A stretch of 64,000 nucleotides of DNA from JALZAQ01 sp038253885 (GTDB taxonomy: Bacteria > Gemmatimonadota > Gemmatimonadetes > Gemmatimonadales > Gemmatimonadaceae). The translations under genes were made by a program, and so were the position numbers. The DNA lies in assembly GCA_038253885.1 (NCBI GenBank), contig JBBSGP010000012.1:15040-79039 (forward strand). The letters run 5' to 3'. The notes beneath the pieces were generated by a model. It did no database searches and had not been told where the DNA came from. It saw only the letters and a program-made list of their open reading frames with translations. Of this stretch, positions 1-8,655 are shown piece by piece. How positions within the stretch are numbered: position 1 is the stretch's first letter; every line of letters starts with the position of its first letter.

Positions 1-2243
1 CCGCTCAGCAGGACCTCCACGGCATCGCCCTTCACCGGGCGCGAGAAGTAGTAACCCTGCCCCAGGTCACAGCCATGATGCCGGAGCTCCTCGAGCTGCT
101 CCGTCGTCTCCACGCCTTCGGCCACGCTGCGGACGCCTAGTCCCTGGGCGAGCCGAAGGATCGTGTGCACAACCTGCCGACTGGCGTGCTCGGTGCTCAT
201 CGCTCCAACGAACTCGCGATCGATCTTGATCGCGTCGATTGGCAGGCGGTTGAGGTAGCTCAGCGACGAGTAGCCCTGGCCGAAGTCGTCGAGGTGCACC
301 TCGACGCCGAGCTTCTTGAGCCGGGTCAGCGTCTCGATCGCCGCGTCAGCCCGGTCGAAGACGACGCCTTCGGTGATCTCGAGCTGGAGCGTGCCCGGAT
401 CGATGCCGGCCTCTTCCACCGCGATGATCACCTGCTCGACGAAATCGGGCTGGTTGAACTGTTTCACCGAAACGTTGACGCTGGCGGTGAGTGGGACGGG
501 CCGGGGAAAGCGAAGCTGCCATTCGCGGAGCTGCCGGCAGGTTTTCACCAGCACCCAGCGGCCGATCGGGACGATGAGACCCAGCTCCTCGGTGATCGCG
601 ATGAACTGTGCTGGATTGAGCAGTCCCTGGGTCGGATGATCCCAGCGGATGAGCGCCTCCAGGCCGATGATCTGTCCGGTGTCGAGTGCGACCAGCGGCT
701 GCCAGACGAGATGGAACTCCTCTCGTTCCAGCGCCCGGCGCAGGTCGGTCTCCAGCTGCAACCGCTCGAGCGCCTGGCTGTGCATCTCGCGGTCGAACAG
801 CGCGTACCGTGACGCCCCCATCTTCTTGGCCCGGTACATCGCCATGTCGGCGCTGCGCAGCAGGTATTCGGCCGGCTCCGGCGGGTGGGTGCTCAGAGCA
901 ATGCCGATGCTGGCCGAACTGAAGACCTCGTAGCCGTTCAGATCGATCGGGGTCGCCAGCTGCTGCTGGATACGAGCGGCGGTGCGCGCGGCGTCGTTGC
1001 TCGTGACGTGCTCGAGGATGATCGCGAACTCGTCGCCGCCGATTCGCGCCACCATATCGGACGGACGCAGGCACAGCTTGAGTCGCTGGGCGACGGCGAT
1101 GAGGAGCTGGTCGCCAATGGGATGCCCGAAGCTGTCGTTCACCCACTTGAAGCGATCGAGGTCCACATAGAGGATCGCGAACTGCGCTTCCGGGCGCCGT
1201 GCCGCGAGCGAGATCGCGAACTCGAGCCGCTGGAGCAGATAAGCCCGGTTCGCCAGACCCGTGAGACGGTCATGGAGGCTGTCGTGCAGCACTTCTTCTT
1301 CGGCTCGCTTGCGCTCGGTCATGTCACGCCCGATCAGCAGGAGGCCGGTGACGCGACCATCCTCCCGGATCGCGCTACAGGTGCAGCAGACGATACGGAT
1401 CGCCGCATCATCGGCGACGAACCGGACTTCGAATTCGCGCGCCTCTCCGAGAATGGCCGCGTCGATGTGCACCGACAGCATCCCTCGGTCGTCGGCATGC
1501 ACGACTCCATCCAGCGGCAGCCCGATCAGCTCCTCGGGAGAACGCCCACTCTGCTCTCGGGTCGCGAAATTGGCCGATGTCACGACGCCGCGGGGATCGG
1601 TCGTGAGAATCATGTCCGGCGCGCTGCGGAGAAGCGTGCGGTAGCGCTCCTGCGCACGCCTCATGATGCTGATGAAGGTGTTCTGGATCACCGCCGATGC
1701 CACGATGCTGACAGCGCCGAACAGCGCCAGCGCGGTGCCGAATCGCTCGTTTCCGGCGATCAACGGCGCGCCCAGGAACGGCGTCTCGACCACGATCCCG
1801 CGCGCCTCGAGGCCCAACAGGCCGACGAAGCTCACGATCGCGTAGGCTGTGATGTACCAGGCGCGACGCCGTGGCAGGGACGCGAATGCGAAGGTGACGA
1901 TCAGCCCGTGGGTGGCGGCCCCGAACCACCACCCGCCGCCGAGCACCAGGTACATCCCAGGGAGCAGGCTGAGATCGCCGTAGAATCCCAGCGCCTGCAC
2001 GCGGTCCGCCGCCTCCGACGACCGGGCGCGGTGCAGGCACACCGAGTAGGTCAGGATCAGCAGCAGCCAGACGACGAACAACGCATTCGCCCAGGGGGAG
2101 ACCTCGTAACCCGTCAGCTGTAGCCCCACGCAGACGCAGGCGTACGAGCAGCAGATGAGCATCCGCGATCTGTTCGTCACCGAGGCCCGCCGGGCGGCGA
2201 GCGAGCTCTGCGCGATCTGGAATGGATTCGCCTGGAGAGCCAT
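1..2243 (-). CDS. Membrane-anchored PAS-GGDEF-EAL cyclic-di-GMP protein (3' end outside window)
   Basis: Predicted bifunctional or hybrid cyclic-di-GMP signalling enzyme of the inner membrane. The reading frame is open from the ATG at 2243 to the left edge (about 747 residues), so the C-terminus is missing. Residues about 28-190 form several hydrophobic segments, about 200-315 a PAS-like domain, about 320-490 a diguanylate cyclase domain with an intact GGDEF at about 402-406, and about 500 onward a phosphodiesterase domain with EALIRW at about 529. The later motifs ITEG, DDFGQGYSSL, KID and VAEGVET are also present, so both halves keep catalytic-type residues. It is divergent from the M20 hydrolase gene across about 210 bp. 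The PAS domain probably modulates activity, but the signal is unknown. An internal ATG at 2162 is an alternative start; no good Shine-Dalgarno site separates the two. Confidence 0.9.
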   Translation of the reverse strand, partial: MALQANPFQIAQSSLAARRASVTNRSRMLICCSYACVCVGLQLTGYEVSPWANALFVVWLLLILTYSVCLHRARSSEAADRVQALGFYGDLSLLPGMYLVLGGGWWFGAATHGLIVTFAFASLPRRRAWYITAYAIVSFVGLLGLEARGIVVETPFLGAPLIAGNERFGTALALFGAVSIVASAVIQNTFISIMRRAQERYRTLLRSAPDMILTTDPRGVVTSANFATREQSGRSPEELIGLPLDGVVHADDRGMLSVHIDAAILGEAREFEVRFVADDAAIRIVCCTCSAIREDGRVTGLLLIGRDMTERKRAEEEVLHDSLHDRLTGLANRAYLLQRLEFAISLAARRPEAQFAILYVDLDRFKWVNDSFGHPIGDQLLIAVAQRLKLCLRPSDMVARIGGDEFAIILEHVTSNDAARTAARIQQQLATPIDLNGYEVFSSASIGIALSTHPPEPAEYLLRSADMAMYRAKKMGASRYALFDREMHSQALERLQLETDLRRALEREEFHLVWQPLVALDTGQIIGLEALIRWDHPTQGLLNPAQFIAITEELGLIVPIGRWVLVKTCRQLREWQLRFPRPVPLTASVNVSVKQFNQPDFVEQVIIAVEEAGIDPGTLQLEITEGVVFDRADAAIETLTRLKKLGVEVHLDDFGQGYSSLSYLNRLPIDAIKIDREFVGAMSTEHASRQVVHTILRLAQGLGVRSVAEGVETTEQLEELRHHGCDLGQGYYFSRPVKGDAVEVLLS

Positions 2244-2368
2244 GCGGGATGACGGGGGGAGACCGCGAGCGTGCTGCTGCGAACACTCGAAAGACGACCC
2301 GGAGAGGCTGCTCGCAACCCGGGATTCGGTCATCCCGGCTCCGTGCTGCGCGAGCCGGAAGTGCGTCG

Positions 2369-2399
2369 TTGGCACACGCCGCCGGCGGCCGCGTATATT
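2369..2399 (+). promoter_or_regulatory. Candidate sigma-70 promoter for the M20-kinase-S9-amidoligase run
   Basis: TTGGCA at 2369-2374 and TATATT at 2394-2399 are separated by 19 bases. They lie about 54 bases before the ATG at 2453, in the divergent gap with the GGDEF-EAL gene. The spacing is slightly long, so this is only a plausible promoter. Confidence 0.35.
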
Positions 2400-2452
2400 C
2401 GTCGCGTTCGGTACGCCCCCCGCGCTCTCACCGCCCTCTTCCGAGGTTTCGG

Positions 2453-4126
2453 ATGCCCGCCGCCGCCCCGTCTGTGCCCGCTCGCGTTGTGGTCCACCTC
2501 GCCATGCTGGCGGCCCTCGGACTTCCACTGCGCGCACAACAGCCCGTCGCTCCGACATCAGCTTCCCCGGACTCGGCCAATCCGCGTCTACAGGCGTTGA
2601 AGCGCGAGGTCATGCAGGACGTCGAGTCCCGTCGCGTCTTCACACAACAGATGGTGGATCAGATCTTCAGCTTCGGGGAGCTCGGGTTCCAGGAGTTCGA
2701 GACGTCGAAGTATCTCGTGGACGTCCTGCGACGCAACGGCTTCACCGTGAAGGAAGGGACCGCCGGAATCCCCACCGCGTGGGTCGCGACCTGGGGATCG
2801 GGGAAGCCCGTGATCTCCCTCGGCTCCGATATCGACGACATTCCCCAGGCCTCACAGAAACCGGCCGTGGCCTGCCACGATCCGATGGTCGAGGGAGCTC
2901 CCGGACATGGCGAAGGCCACAACTCCGGCCAGGCTGTCAACATCACGGCCGCGCTGGCCGTGAAGAAGATCATGGAGCGCGATCACTTGCCCGGGACCAT
3001 CCAGATCTGGCCGGGGGTGGCCGAGGAGCTGGTGGGGACCAAGGCGTACTTCGTCCGGGCGGGCCTCTTCAAGGACGTGGACGTCGTGCTCTTCTCCCAC
3101 GTCGCGAGCAATCTGTCCACGTCGTGGGGGCAGTCATCACAGAGCGGACTCGTCTCCGCCCTGTTCAGCTTCCAGGGGCAGAGCGCCCACGCCGCCGGCG
3201 CGCCGTGGATGGGACGCAGCGCGTTGGACGCGGTGGAACTGATGGACGTGGCGTGGAACTTCCGCCGTGAGCATCTCCGTCTGGTGCAGCGGTCGCACTA
3301 TGTGATCAAGGACGGGGGAGATCAACCGAACGTCGTCCCACCCACCGCCTCAGTCTGGTACTACTTCCGTGAGCTGGACTATCCGCACATCCAGGGACTG
3401 TTCGCCCTGGGAGATACGATCGCGCGTGCGGCCGCCGCGATGACGGGCACGACATTGGCGTCGACGCGCATCCTCGGCTCGGCGTGGCCGGGCCATTTCA
3501 ACAAGCCGATCGCCGAAGCGATGTCGGCGAATATTCAGAAGATCGGGTTGCCCCAGTGGAGCGCCGCCGACCAGACTCTGGCACGGGCGCTCCAGAAGGA
3601 GCTCAAGCTCACCGAGAAGGGTCTCGACACGGCACTGGACAAGCTGGAGCTACCGCTCAAGGAGGCGGACCGGCGCGGCGGCGGATCGGACGACATCGGC
3701 GATGTGTCCTGGAACGTGCCGACGATCACGCTTCGCTTCCCGTCGAACGTGCCGGAACTCCCGGGACACAACTGGTCGAACGCCATAACCATGGCTACCC
3801 CGATCGCTCACAAGGGCGCGACCGCCGGGGCCAAAGCGCAGGCGATGACCATGCTCGATGTGCTGCTGACACCGAAGCTCGTGCAGGAGGCGTGGGATTA
3901 TTTCCGTACCGTGCAGACGAAGGACATCAAGTACGAGCCGCTCATGCGGGCCGACGACCGGCCGGCCATCGAGCTCAATGCCAATATCATGGACCGATAC
4001 CGGCCGGCGATGCGGAAGTTCTACTACGATCCCACGCGCTATCGCAGCTACCTCGAGCAGCTCGGCATCACCTATCCGACCGTGCGCAAGGCGGACGGAA
4101 GCTGCACATCGGGCGCGACTCCGTGA
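2453..4126 (+). CDS. Exported M20-family amidohydrolase, AbgB-like
   Basis: Predicted zinc-dependent hydrolase of amide bonds (aminobenzoyl-glutamate / N-acyl amino acid type), 557 residues, secreted. The first 28 residues are a signal peptide ending near LRAQQ. The metal-site motifs SDIDDIP and GHGEGHNSG follow, then EELVGTKAYF, a dimerisation insert with the typical QSAHAA, and a C-terminal half ending the catalytic fold. The usual GHGCGHN of AbgB relatives reads GHGEGHN here. The ATG at 2453 is chosen because it gives the signal peptide; the frame stays open to 2222. The next gene starts nine bases downstream. Substrate unknown; its place at the head of an operon of amide-forming ligases suggests it may degrade a related product. 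Confidence 0.85.
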   Translation: MPAAAPSVPARVVVHLAMLAALGLPLRAQQPVAPTSASPDSANPRLQALKREVMQDVESRRVFTQQMVDQIFSFGELGFQEFETSKYLVDVLRRNGFTVKEGTAGIPTAWVATWGSGKPVISLGSDIDDIPQASQKPAVACHDPMVEGAPGHGEGHNSGQAVNITAALAVKKIMERDHLPGTIQIWPGVAEELVGTKAYFVRAGLFKDVDVVLFSHVASNLSTSWGQSSQSGLVSALFSFQGQSAHAAGAPWMGRSALDAVELMDVAWNFRREHLRLVQRSHYVIKDGGDQPNVVPPTASVWYYFRELDYPHIQGLFALGDTIARAAAAMTGTTLASTRILGSAWPGHFNKPIAEAMSANIQKIGLPQWSAADQTLARALQKELKLTEKGLDTALDKLELPLKEADRRGGGSDDIGDVSWNVPTITLRFPSNVPELPGHNWSNAITMATPIAHKGATAGAKAQAMTMLDVLLTPKLVQEAWDYFRTVQTKDIKYEPLMRADDRPAIELNANIMDRYRPAMRKFYYDPTRYRSYLEQLGITYPTVRKADGSCTSGATP

Positions 4127-4135
4127 GGTGACAGT

Positions 4136-4891
4136 GTGCTGATCGGCGTCGCCGGGATGGTCGGATGTGGAAAGAGCACGCTTGCGCGAGCGCTGTCGGC
4201 GCGCTTCGGTCTTCAGCTGGCGCTCGAGAGCGCCGAGAACAACCCGTGGCTGGAGTCCTACTACGGCGAGCCGGAGGGCCAAAGTCGGTTCGCGCTTCCG
4301 CTTCAGCTGCATTTTCTGGCGACGCGGTTCGCCAGCATGCGGCTCATGCGGTCCCACGGCGGCAGCTGGATCCTCGATCGTACCTGGTACGAGGACGCGG
4401 AGGTGTTTGCCGCCGGCCTCGTCGAGCAAGGGTACATGACGGATGTCGAGTACGATCTGTACGGCCGCCTGTACGCCGAGCTGCTGCACTCTCCCGCTGC
4501 TCGGCCACCGCGGCTGTTGATCTATCTCCACGGCCCGCTCGCCGAGATCGTGCAGCGGATTCAGCTACGCGGCCGGCCGAAAGAACGGGAGATGGATGCC
4601 GGCTACTGGGAGTCGCTGCATTCCCGCTATGCGCAGTGGATCGGGGCCTTCCGTCACTGCCCGGTGCTGCGCCTCGACGTGCGCGACTACGATCTGGTGG
4701 CGGATCCGGGAGCGGTCGAAGAGGTGGCCGCCTTGCTACGGCAGAGGCTGGAGCGAGAGCTGCCGCAGACCGAGCTCTGGCCGGCGGTTGGCCGCCGACC
4801 GGAGGATGCCTTCCCCTCGACTGCCGCCGCGACGACGTTTCGCACGAGTACCCGACGCTCGAGCGAGCACCGTCCCGATCCCGGATTCTGA
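4136..4891 (+). CDS. Deoxynucleoside-kinase-like P-loop kinase
   Basis: Cytoplasmic 251-residue protein of the deoxyadenosine/deoxycytidine kinase fold (known role: phosphorylation of deoxynucleosides for salvage). Seen in sequence: Walker A GMVGCGKST at residues 7-15, a DRTWYEDAEVFA stretch matching the DRS/ERS-type substrate motif, and a LID segment RIQLRGRPKERE. The C-terminal 40 residues look disordered. It starts with GTG at 4136, nine bases after the M20 gene, and ends eleven bases before the S9 peptidase gene, so it is probably in the same transcript. A nucleoside kinase is unexpected among peptide hydrolases and ligases; it may be housekeeping salvage or may phosphorylate a pathway intermediate. 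Fold call is firm; substrate is not. Confidence 0.8.
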   Translation: MLIGVAGMVGCGKSTLARALSARFGLQLALESAENNPWLESYYGEPEGQSRFALPLQLHFLATRFASMRLMRSHGGSWILDRTWYEDAEVFAAGLVEQGYMTDVEYDLYGRLYAELLHSPAARPPRLLIYLHGPLAEIVQRIQLRGRPKEREMDAGYWESLHSRYAQWIGAFRHCPVLRLDVRDYDLVADPGAVEEVAALLRQRLERELPQTELWPAVGRRPEDAFPSTAAATTFRTSTRRSSEHRPDPGF

Positions 4892-4902
4892 GGAATTGCT
4901 GA

Positions 4903-6987
4903 ATGCGCATGACTCTTCACTCTGTGGCCCCGATCCTGATCATTCTGGCGACGACTCTGCCGGCGCAGAGGGCTACCAAGCGAGCGATGACCTATGAGGA
5001 CTTCGCCGCCGTGAAGGCTGTCTCCGATCCGCAGATCTCGCCCGACGGGCGGTCGGTGCTGTTCACGGTCCGAGGGATCGACATCGGCGCGAACAGGCGG
5101 CTCACGCGATCCTGGTTGGCGCCGGTCGCTGGTGGCGAATCGCGACCATTCCCGGACGCGCAGACGAGTGTCAGCGAGGCGCGGTGGTCTCCGGATGGGT
5201 CGCGCATCGCGTTCATCCTCGGCGGGCAGCTCGCCGTGTCGCCCGCAGACGGCGGGAAGCGCACCTCGCTCACCAGACTCACCGGCGGCGCGACCGGTCC
5301 CGTCTGGTCGCCGCGCGGCGATCGCATTCTCTTCACGTCCGCCGTGTACCCCGACTGCGACTCCGAAGCCTGCAATGCGCAGCGCGACAGCGTGCACCAG
5401 GCCAGCAAGGTAAAGGCGCACGTCGCTGATCAGCTCATGTACCGCCACTGGAACGCCTGGGACGAAGGGACGCGCTCGCATCTCTTCGTCGTCGCGCTCG
5501 ACGGCTCGGCAGCCCGCGATCTCACGCCGGGAGCCAAGTACGATACGCCACCTGGTCCTTTCGGTGGCAGCGAGGGATACGCGTTCTCCCCCGATGGTGG
5601 AGAGATCGCCTACACCGCCAAGGACCAGGGCCGCGCCGACGCGTGGACCACCGATGCGAACATCTATCTGGTGCCGGCATCCGGCGGAACGCCGGTCGTG
5701 ATCACACAGGGCAATCCAGGTGCGGATCAGAATCCGGTGTACTCACCAGATGGCCGGTACATCGCCTACGCGTCACAGCGTCGCGGGGGATTCGAGTCGG
5801 ACCGATGGCGTCTGATGCTCTATGATCGCGCCGCCCGGCAGTCACGCGAGCTGATGCCGGCGTGGGACCGCAACGCCGACAGCTACTCCTGGTCGCCGGA
5901 TTCGCGCGCCATCTTCATCGCCACCACCGATGGCGGCCGTGACAAGCTCTATCGGGTCGCGATCGATGCTCGAGGCGCACCAGGCAAGGTGGATCTGGTG
6001 ATCGGCGAGCACAATAGCGTGGCGTTCAGCTGGTCCCGGGATGGCCGGACGATAGCGTTTTCACGCGACGCGGCCGATCACCCAGCGGAGGTCTGGGTGG
6101 CGACGCTCGGCGCCGGCGCCGCGATCACCCGGGCGCTCACCCATCTGAACGACTCCCTGATCGCACAGCTGGCTGTCCACCCCGCCGAGGAATTCTGGTT
6201 CGCCAGTCCGGGCGCCGACAGCATCCAGGGCTTCGTGGTCAAGCCGCCGCACTGGGATGCCGGAAAGAAGTACCCGGTCGTCCTGCTGATCCACGGCGGC
6301 CCGCAGGGAGCCTTTCTCGACCAGTGGCATTCGCGATGGAACTATCAGATGTTCGCCGCGCCCGGCATCGGCGTCGTGATCATCAATCCACGAGGCTCCT
6401 TCGGTTACGGCCAGAAGTTCGTGGACGAGATCTCGAAGGATTGGGGCGGCAAGGTGTACGTCGACCTGATGCGCGGTGTCGATGCGGCGCTCGCGCGAAA
6501 CGGCTGGATGGACTCCACGCGCATGGGCGCCGCCGGAGGCTCGTACGGCGGCTACATGGTGAACTGGATCGCCGGGCACACCAATCGATTCAAGGCGTTG
6601 GTCTCCCATGCCGGGCCGTTCAACCTCGAGAACATGTACGGCGCGACCGAGGAGCTCTGGTTTCCGGAATGGGAATATGGCGGCCCGACCTGGGACACGG
6701 CCGCGATGAAGGAGCAGTACAGGACCTACTCGCCGCATCTCTACGCGAAGAATTTCCGCACGCCGACACTGGTCACGGCGGGCGAGCTGGACTACCGAGT
6801 CCCGTACACCGAGGATCTCTCGTTCTTCACCGCGCTCCAGCGCCAGGATGTCCCCAGCCGCCTTGTCGTCTTTCCAGACGAGGGGCACTGGATCCTGAAG
6901 CCCCAGAACCAGCGCCTCTGGTGGAGCGAGGTGCAGGGGTGGTTTCGCAAGTACCTGACGCCGTCCGACACCCGGGCGAGTCGTTGA
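4903..6987 (+). CDS. Exported S9-family prolyl oligopeptidase-like peptidase
   Basis: Serine peptidase of family S9 (acylaminoacyl-peptidase / dipeptidyl-peptidase type), 694 residues. A short signal peptide (about 1-23) is followed by a beta-propeller made of PD40/WD40-like blades (repeated SPDGR-type motifs) to about residue 400. The C-terminal alpha/beta hydrolase domain has GGSYGGY with nucleophile Ser547, Asp630 in ELDYRVP and His662 in DEGHW, a complete triad. It probably trims short peptides in the periplasm. It sits eleven bases after the kinase gene, and its stop overlaps the TTG start of the next gene. A second, larger S9 peptidase lies at 24167. Confidence 0.92.
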   Translation: MRMTLHSVAPILIILATTLPAQRATKRAMTYEDFAAVKAVSDPQISPDGRSVLFTVRGIDIGANRRLTRSWLAPVAGGESRPFPDAQTSVSEARWSPDGSRIAFILGGQLAVSPADGGKRTSLTRLTGGATGPVWSPRGDRILFTSAVYPDCDSEACNAQRDSVHQASKVKAHVADQLMYRHWNAWDEGTRSHLFVVALDGSAARDLTPGAKYDTPPGPFGGSEGYAFSPDGGEIAYTAKDQGRADAWTTDANIYLVPASGGTPVVITQGNPGADQNPVYSPDGRYIAYASQRRGGFESDRWRLMLYDRAARQSRELMPAWDRNADSYSWSPDSRAIFIATTDGGRDKLYRVAIDARGAPGKVDLVIGEHNSVAFSWSRDGRTIAFSRDAADHPAEVWVATLGAGAAITRALTHLNDSLIAQLAVHPAEEFWFASPGADSIQGFVVKPPHWDAGKKYPVVLLIHGGPQGAFLDQWHSRWNYQMFAAPGIGVVIINPRGSFGYGQKFVDEISKDWGGKVYVDLMRGVDAALARNGWMDSTRMGAAGGSYGGYMVNWIAGHTNRFKALVSHAGPFNLENMYGATEELWFPEWEYGGPTWDTAAMKEQYRTYSPHLYAKNFRTPTLVTAGELDYRVPYTEDLSFFTALQRQDVPSRLVVFPDEGHWILKPQNQRLWWSEVQGWFRKYLTPSDTRASR

Positions 6988-7706
6988 GGGAGCCGGAGTA
7001 CCACCGCTGGCGGAGTCCAGCGGTGGGCCGCCAGATGGAGCTGCTGATCTTCGGCCACGGCGGGGCACGGGTCGTCGCGTTCCCGACATCGATGGGCCGC
7101 TTCCACGACTGGGCCGACCGCGGCCTCGTGTCGGCGCTGCAGGAGCATCTGGACCGCGGCTGGCTGCAGCTCTTCTGCGTCGACAGTGTGGATACGGAGA
7201 GCTGGTACAACAAACGGATTGGGCCACGCGACCGAGCTCGACGGCAGCTGCAGTACGATCGATACCTGTGTGACGAGCTGCTCCCCTTCACCGCGAGCCG
7301 CAACTCCAATCCGTACCTGATCGCCACCGGCCCCAGCTTTGGCGCCTACCAGGCGGTGAACTTCGCGTTCCGCCATCCCGAGCTGGTGAATCGGGTGCTC
7401 GGGATGAGCGGGCTGTACGATATCAAAGAGCTCACCGACGGTTACTCGGACGACGAGGTCTATTTCCAGAATCCGTCCGACTTCCTTCGCCACGAGCACG
7501 ACCCCGGACGACTCGATGCAATGCGGCGCCAGGACATCATCCTGGTCGTGGGCCGGGATGATGGGGCTCGAGCCAACAACGAGGATCTATCGGCCACTCT
7601 GCACGGCAAGGGCGTGTCACACGCACTTCGGATCTGGGACGGCTGGGCGCATGACTGGCCATTCTGGATGCGCATGATCCAGCTCTACATCGGCGGACAC
7701 GACTGA
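6984..7706 (+). CDS. COG4947-type esterase, alpha/beta hydrolase
   Basis: Cytoplasmic alpha/beta hydrolase of about 240 residues resembling the uncharacterised COG4947 esterase group. The N-terminal EYHRW, SPAVGRQMELL and FGHGGARVVAFPTSMGRF stretches and the central GPSFGAY nucleophile elbow (Ser) match that group as I know it; Asp in VGRDDGA and His in GWAHDW could complete the triad. I place the start at TTG 6984 because it overlaps the preceding stop by four bases and keeps the family's N-terminus; the same frame extends upstream inside the S9 gene, which I regard as a shadow. It heads the amidoligase cassette, ten bases before the ATP-grasp gene, and may release or load the acyl product. 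Activity unproven. Confidence 0.82.
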   Translation: MREPEYHRWRSPAVGRQMELLIFGHGGARVVAFPTSMGRFHDWADRGLVSALQEHLDRGWLQLFCVDSVDTESWYNKRIGPRDRARRQLQYDRYLCDELLPFTASRNSNPYLIATGPSFGAYQAVNFAFRHPELVNRVLGMSGLYDIKELTDGYSDDEVYFQNPSDFLRHEHDPGRLDAMRRQDIILVVGRDDGARANNEDLSATLHGKGVSHALRIWDGWAHDWPFWMRMIQLYIGGHD

Positions 7707-7715
7707 GGAGGATGG

Positions 7716-8654
7716 ATGGACCAGACGAAGCGGGTGGGGCTCATGGTCGGACGGGAATGGTCGTTTCCGCCCGCCTTCATCGAAGAGGTGAACCGGCGCG
7801 GGCAGGGTGTGGCGGCGGAGATGGCCCAGCTGGCCGGGACGGCGATGGACGATCCGTGTCCTTACGACGTGATCGTCGACCGCATCTCACATGAGGTACC
7901 CTACTACCGCTCCTACCTCAAGTACGCGGTCGTGCGGGGCGCGACGGTCGTGAACAACCCGCTCATGTGGACGGCCGATGACAAGTTCTTCGAGGCGGCG
8001 TTGGCCACCAGCCTCGGCGTCGCCAGCCCGAAGACGGTGGTTCTTCCCAACAAGGACTACGTTCCCGGAATCCATCATCAGGAGAGCCTGCGCAATCTGG
8101 TCTATCCTCTTCCGTGGGATCGGATCCTCCGCTACATCGGCCTGCCCTGCGTGCTCAAGGATGCCCACGGCGGCGGCTGGCGCGATGTCTATGTCTGTCG
8201 CACCGTCGACGAGCTGATCCATCACTACGACACGTCAGGAATGCTGACGATGATCCTGCAGGAGTTCATCGAGTGGGATCAGTACATCCGCTGTCTGTGT
8301 CTGGGCCGGGAAGAGGTGCTGCCGATGAAGTACGATCCGCGGGAGCGGCGGTACCTCGTGGAGCACGAGCATCTGAGCGAGGAGTTGGGGAGGCGGATCG
8401 TCACCGACTCGTTGACGCTCGTTCGTGCGCTTGGATACGACATGAACACCGTCGAGTGGGCGGTGCGGGATGGAATTCCCTATGCCATCGATTTCATGAA
8501 TCCGGCGCCCGACATGGACGTCAATTCCCTCACGCCTCACTACTTCGAGTGGACGGTCACGCACATGGCCGATCTCGTCATCCGGCTTGCAAAGCAGCCG
8601 CGGCCTCAACGTACCGAGATGCGCTGGGACGCGCTGTTCGCCGCCGGTCGCTGA
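7716..8654 (+). CDS. ATP-grasp ligase, RimK-like
   Basis: 312-residue protein with the ATP-grasp fold, expected to activate a carboxylate as acyl-phosphate and join it to an amine. Visible features are Lys148 in VLKDAHGGGW with a glycine-rich loop at 152-154, the nucleotide-contacting QEFIE at 182-186, Arg192 in YIRC, and the metal-binding C-terminal pattern TVEW (Glu247) followed by AIDFMNP (Asp259, Asn262). The good ribosome-binding sequence GAGGATGG precedes the ATG. It lies ten bases after the esterase and one base before the second, permuted ATP-grasp gene. Two different ATP-grasps plus a GCS2 ligase in one transcript imply at least two or three successive amide-forming steps. Substrates cannot be read from the sequence. 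Confidence 0.85.
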   Translation: MDQTKRVGLMVGREWSFPPAFIEEVNRRGQGVAAEMAQLAGTAMDDPCPYDVIVDRISHEVPYYRSYLKYAVVRGATVVNNPLMWTADDKFFEAALATSLGVASPKTVVLPNKDYVPGIHHQESLRNLVYPLPWDRILRYIGLPCVLKDAHGGGWRDVYVCRTVDELIHHYDTSGMLTMILQEFIEWDQYIRCLCLGREEVLPMKYDPRERRYLVEHEHLSEELGRRIVTDSLTLVRALGYDMNTVEWAVRDGIPYAIDFMNPAPDMDVNSLTPHYFEWTVTHMADLVIRLAKQPRPQRTEMRWDALFAAGR

Positions 8655-8655
8655 C

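Noticed and set aside
885..2123. Long open frame on the + strand (412 residues)
   Set aside because: It lies antisense to the well-supported GGDEF-EAL gene and has no family motif; a high-GC shadow.
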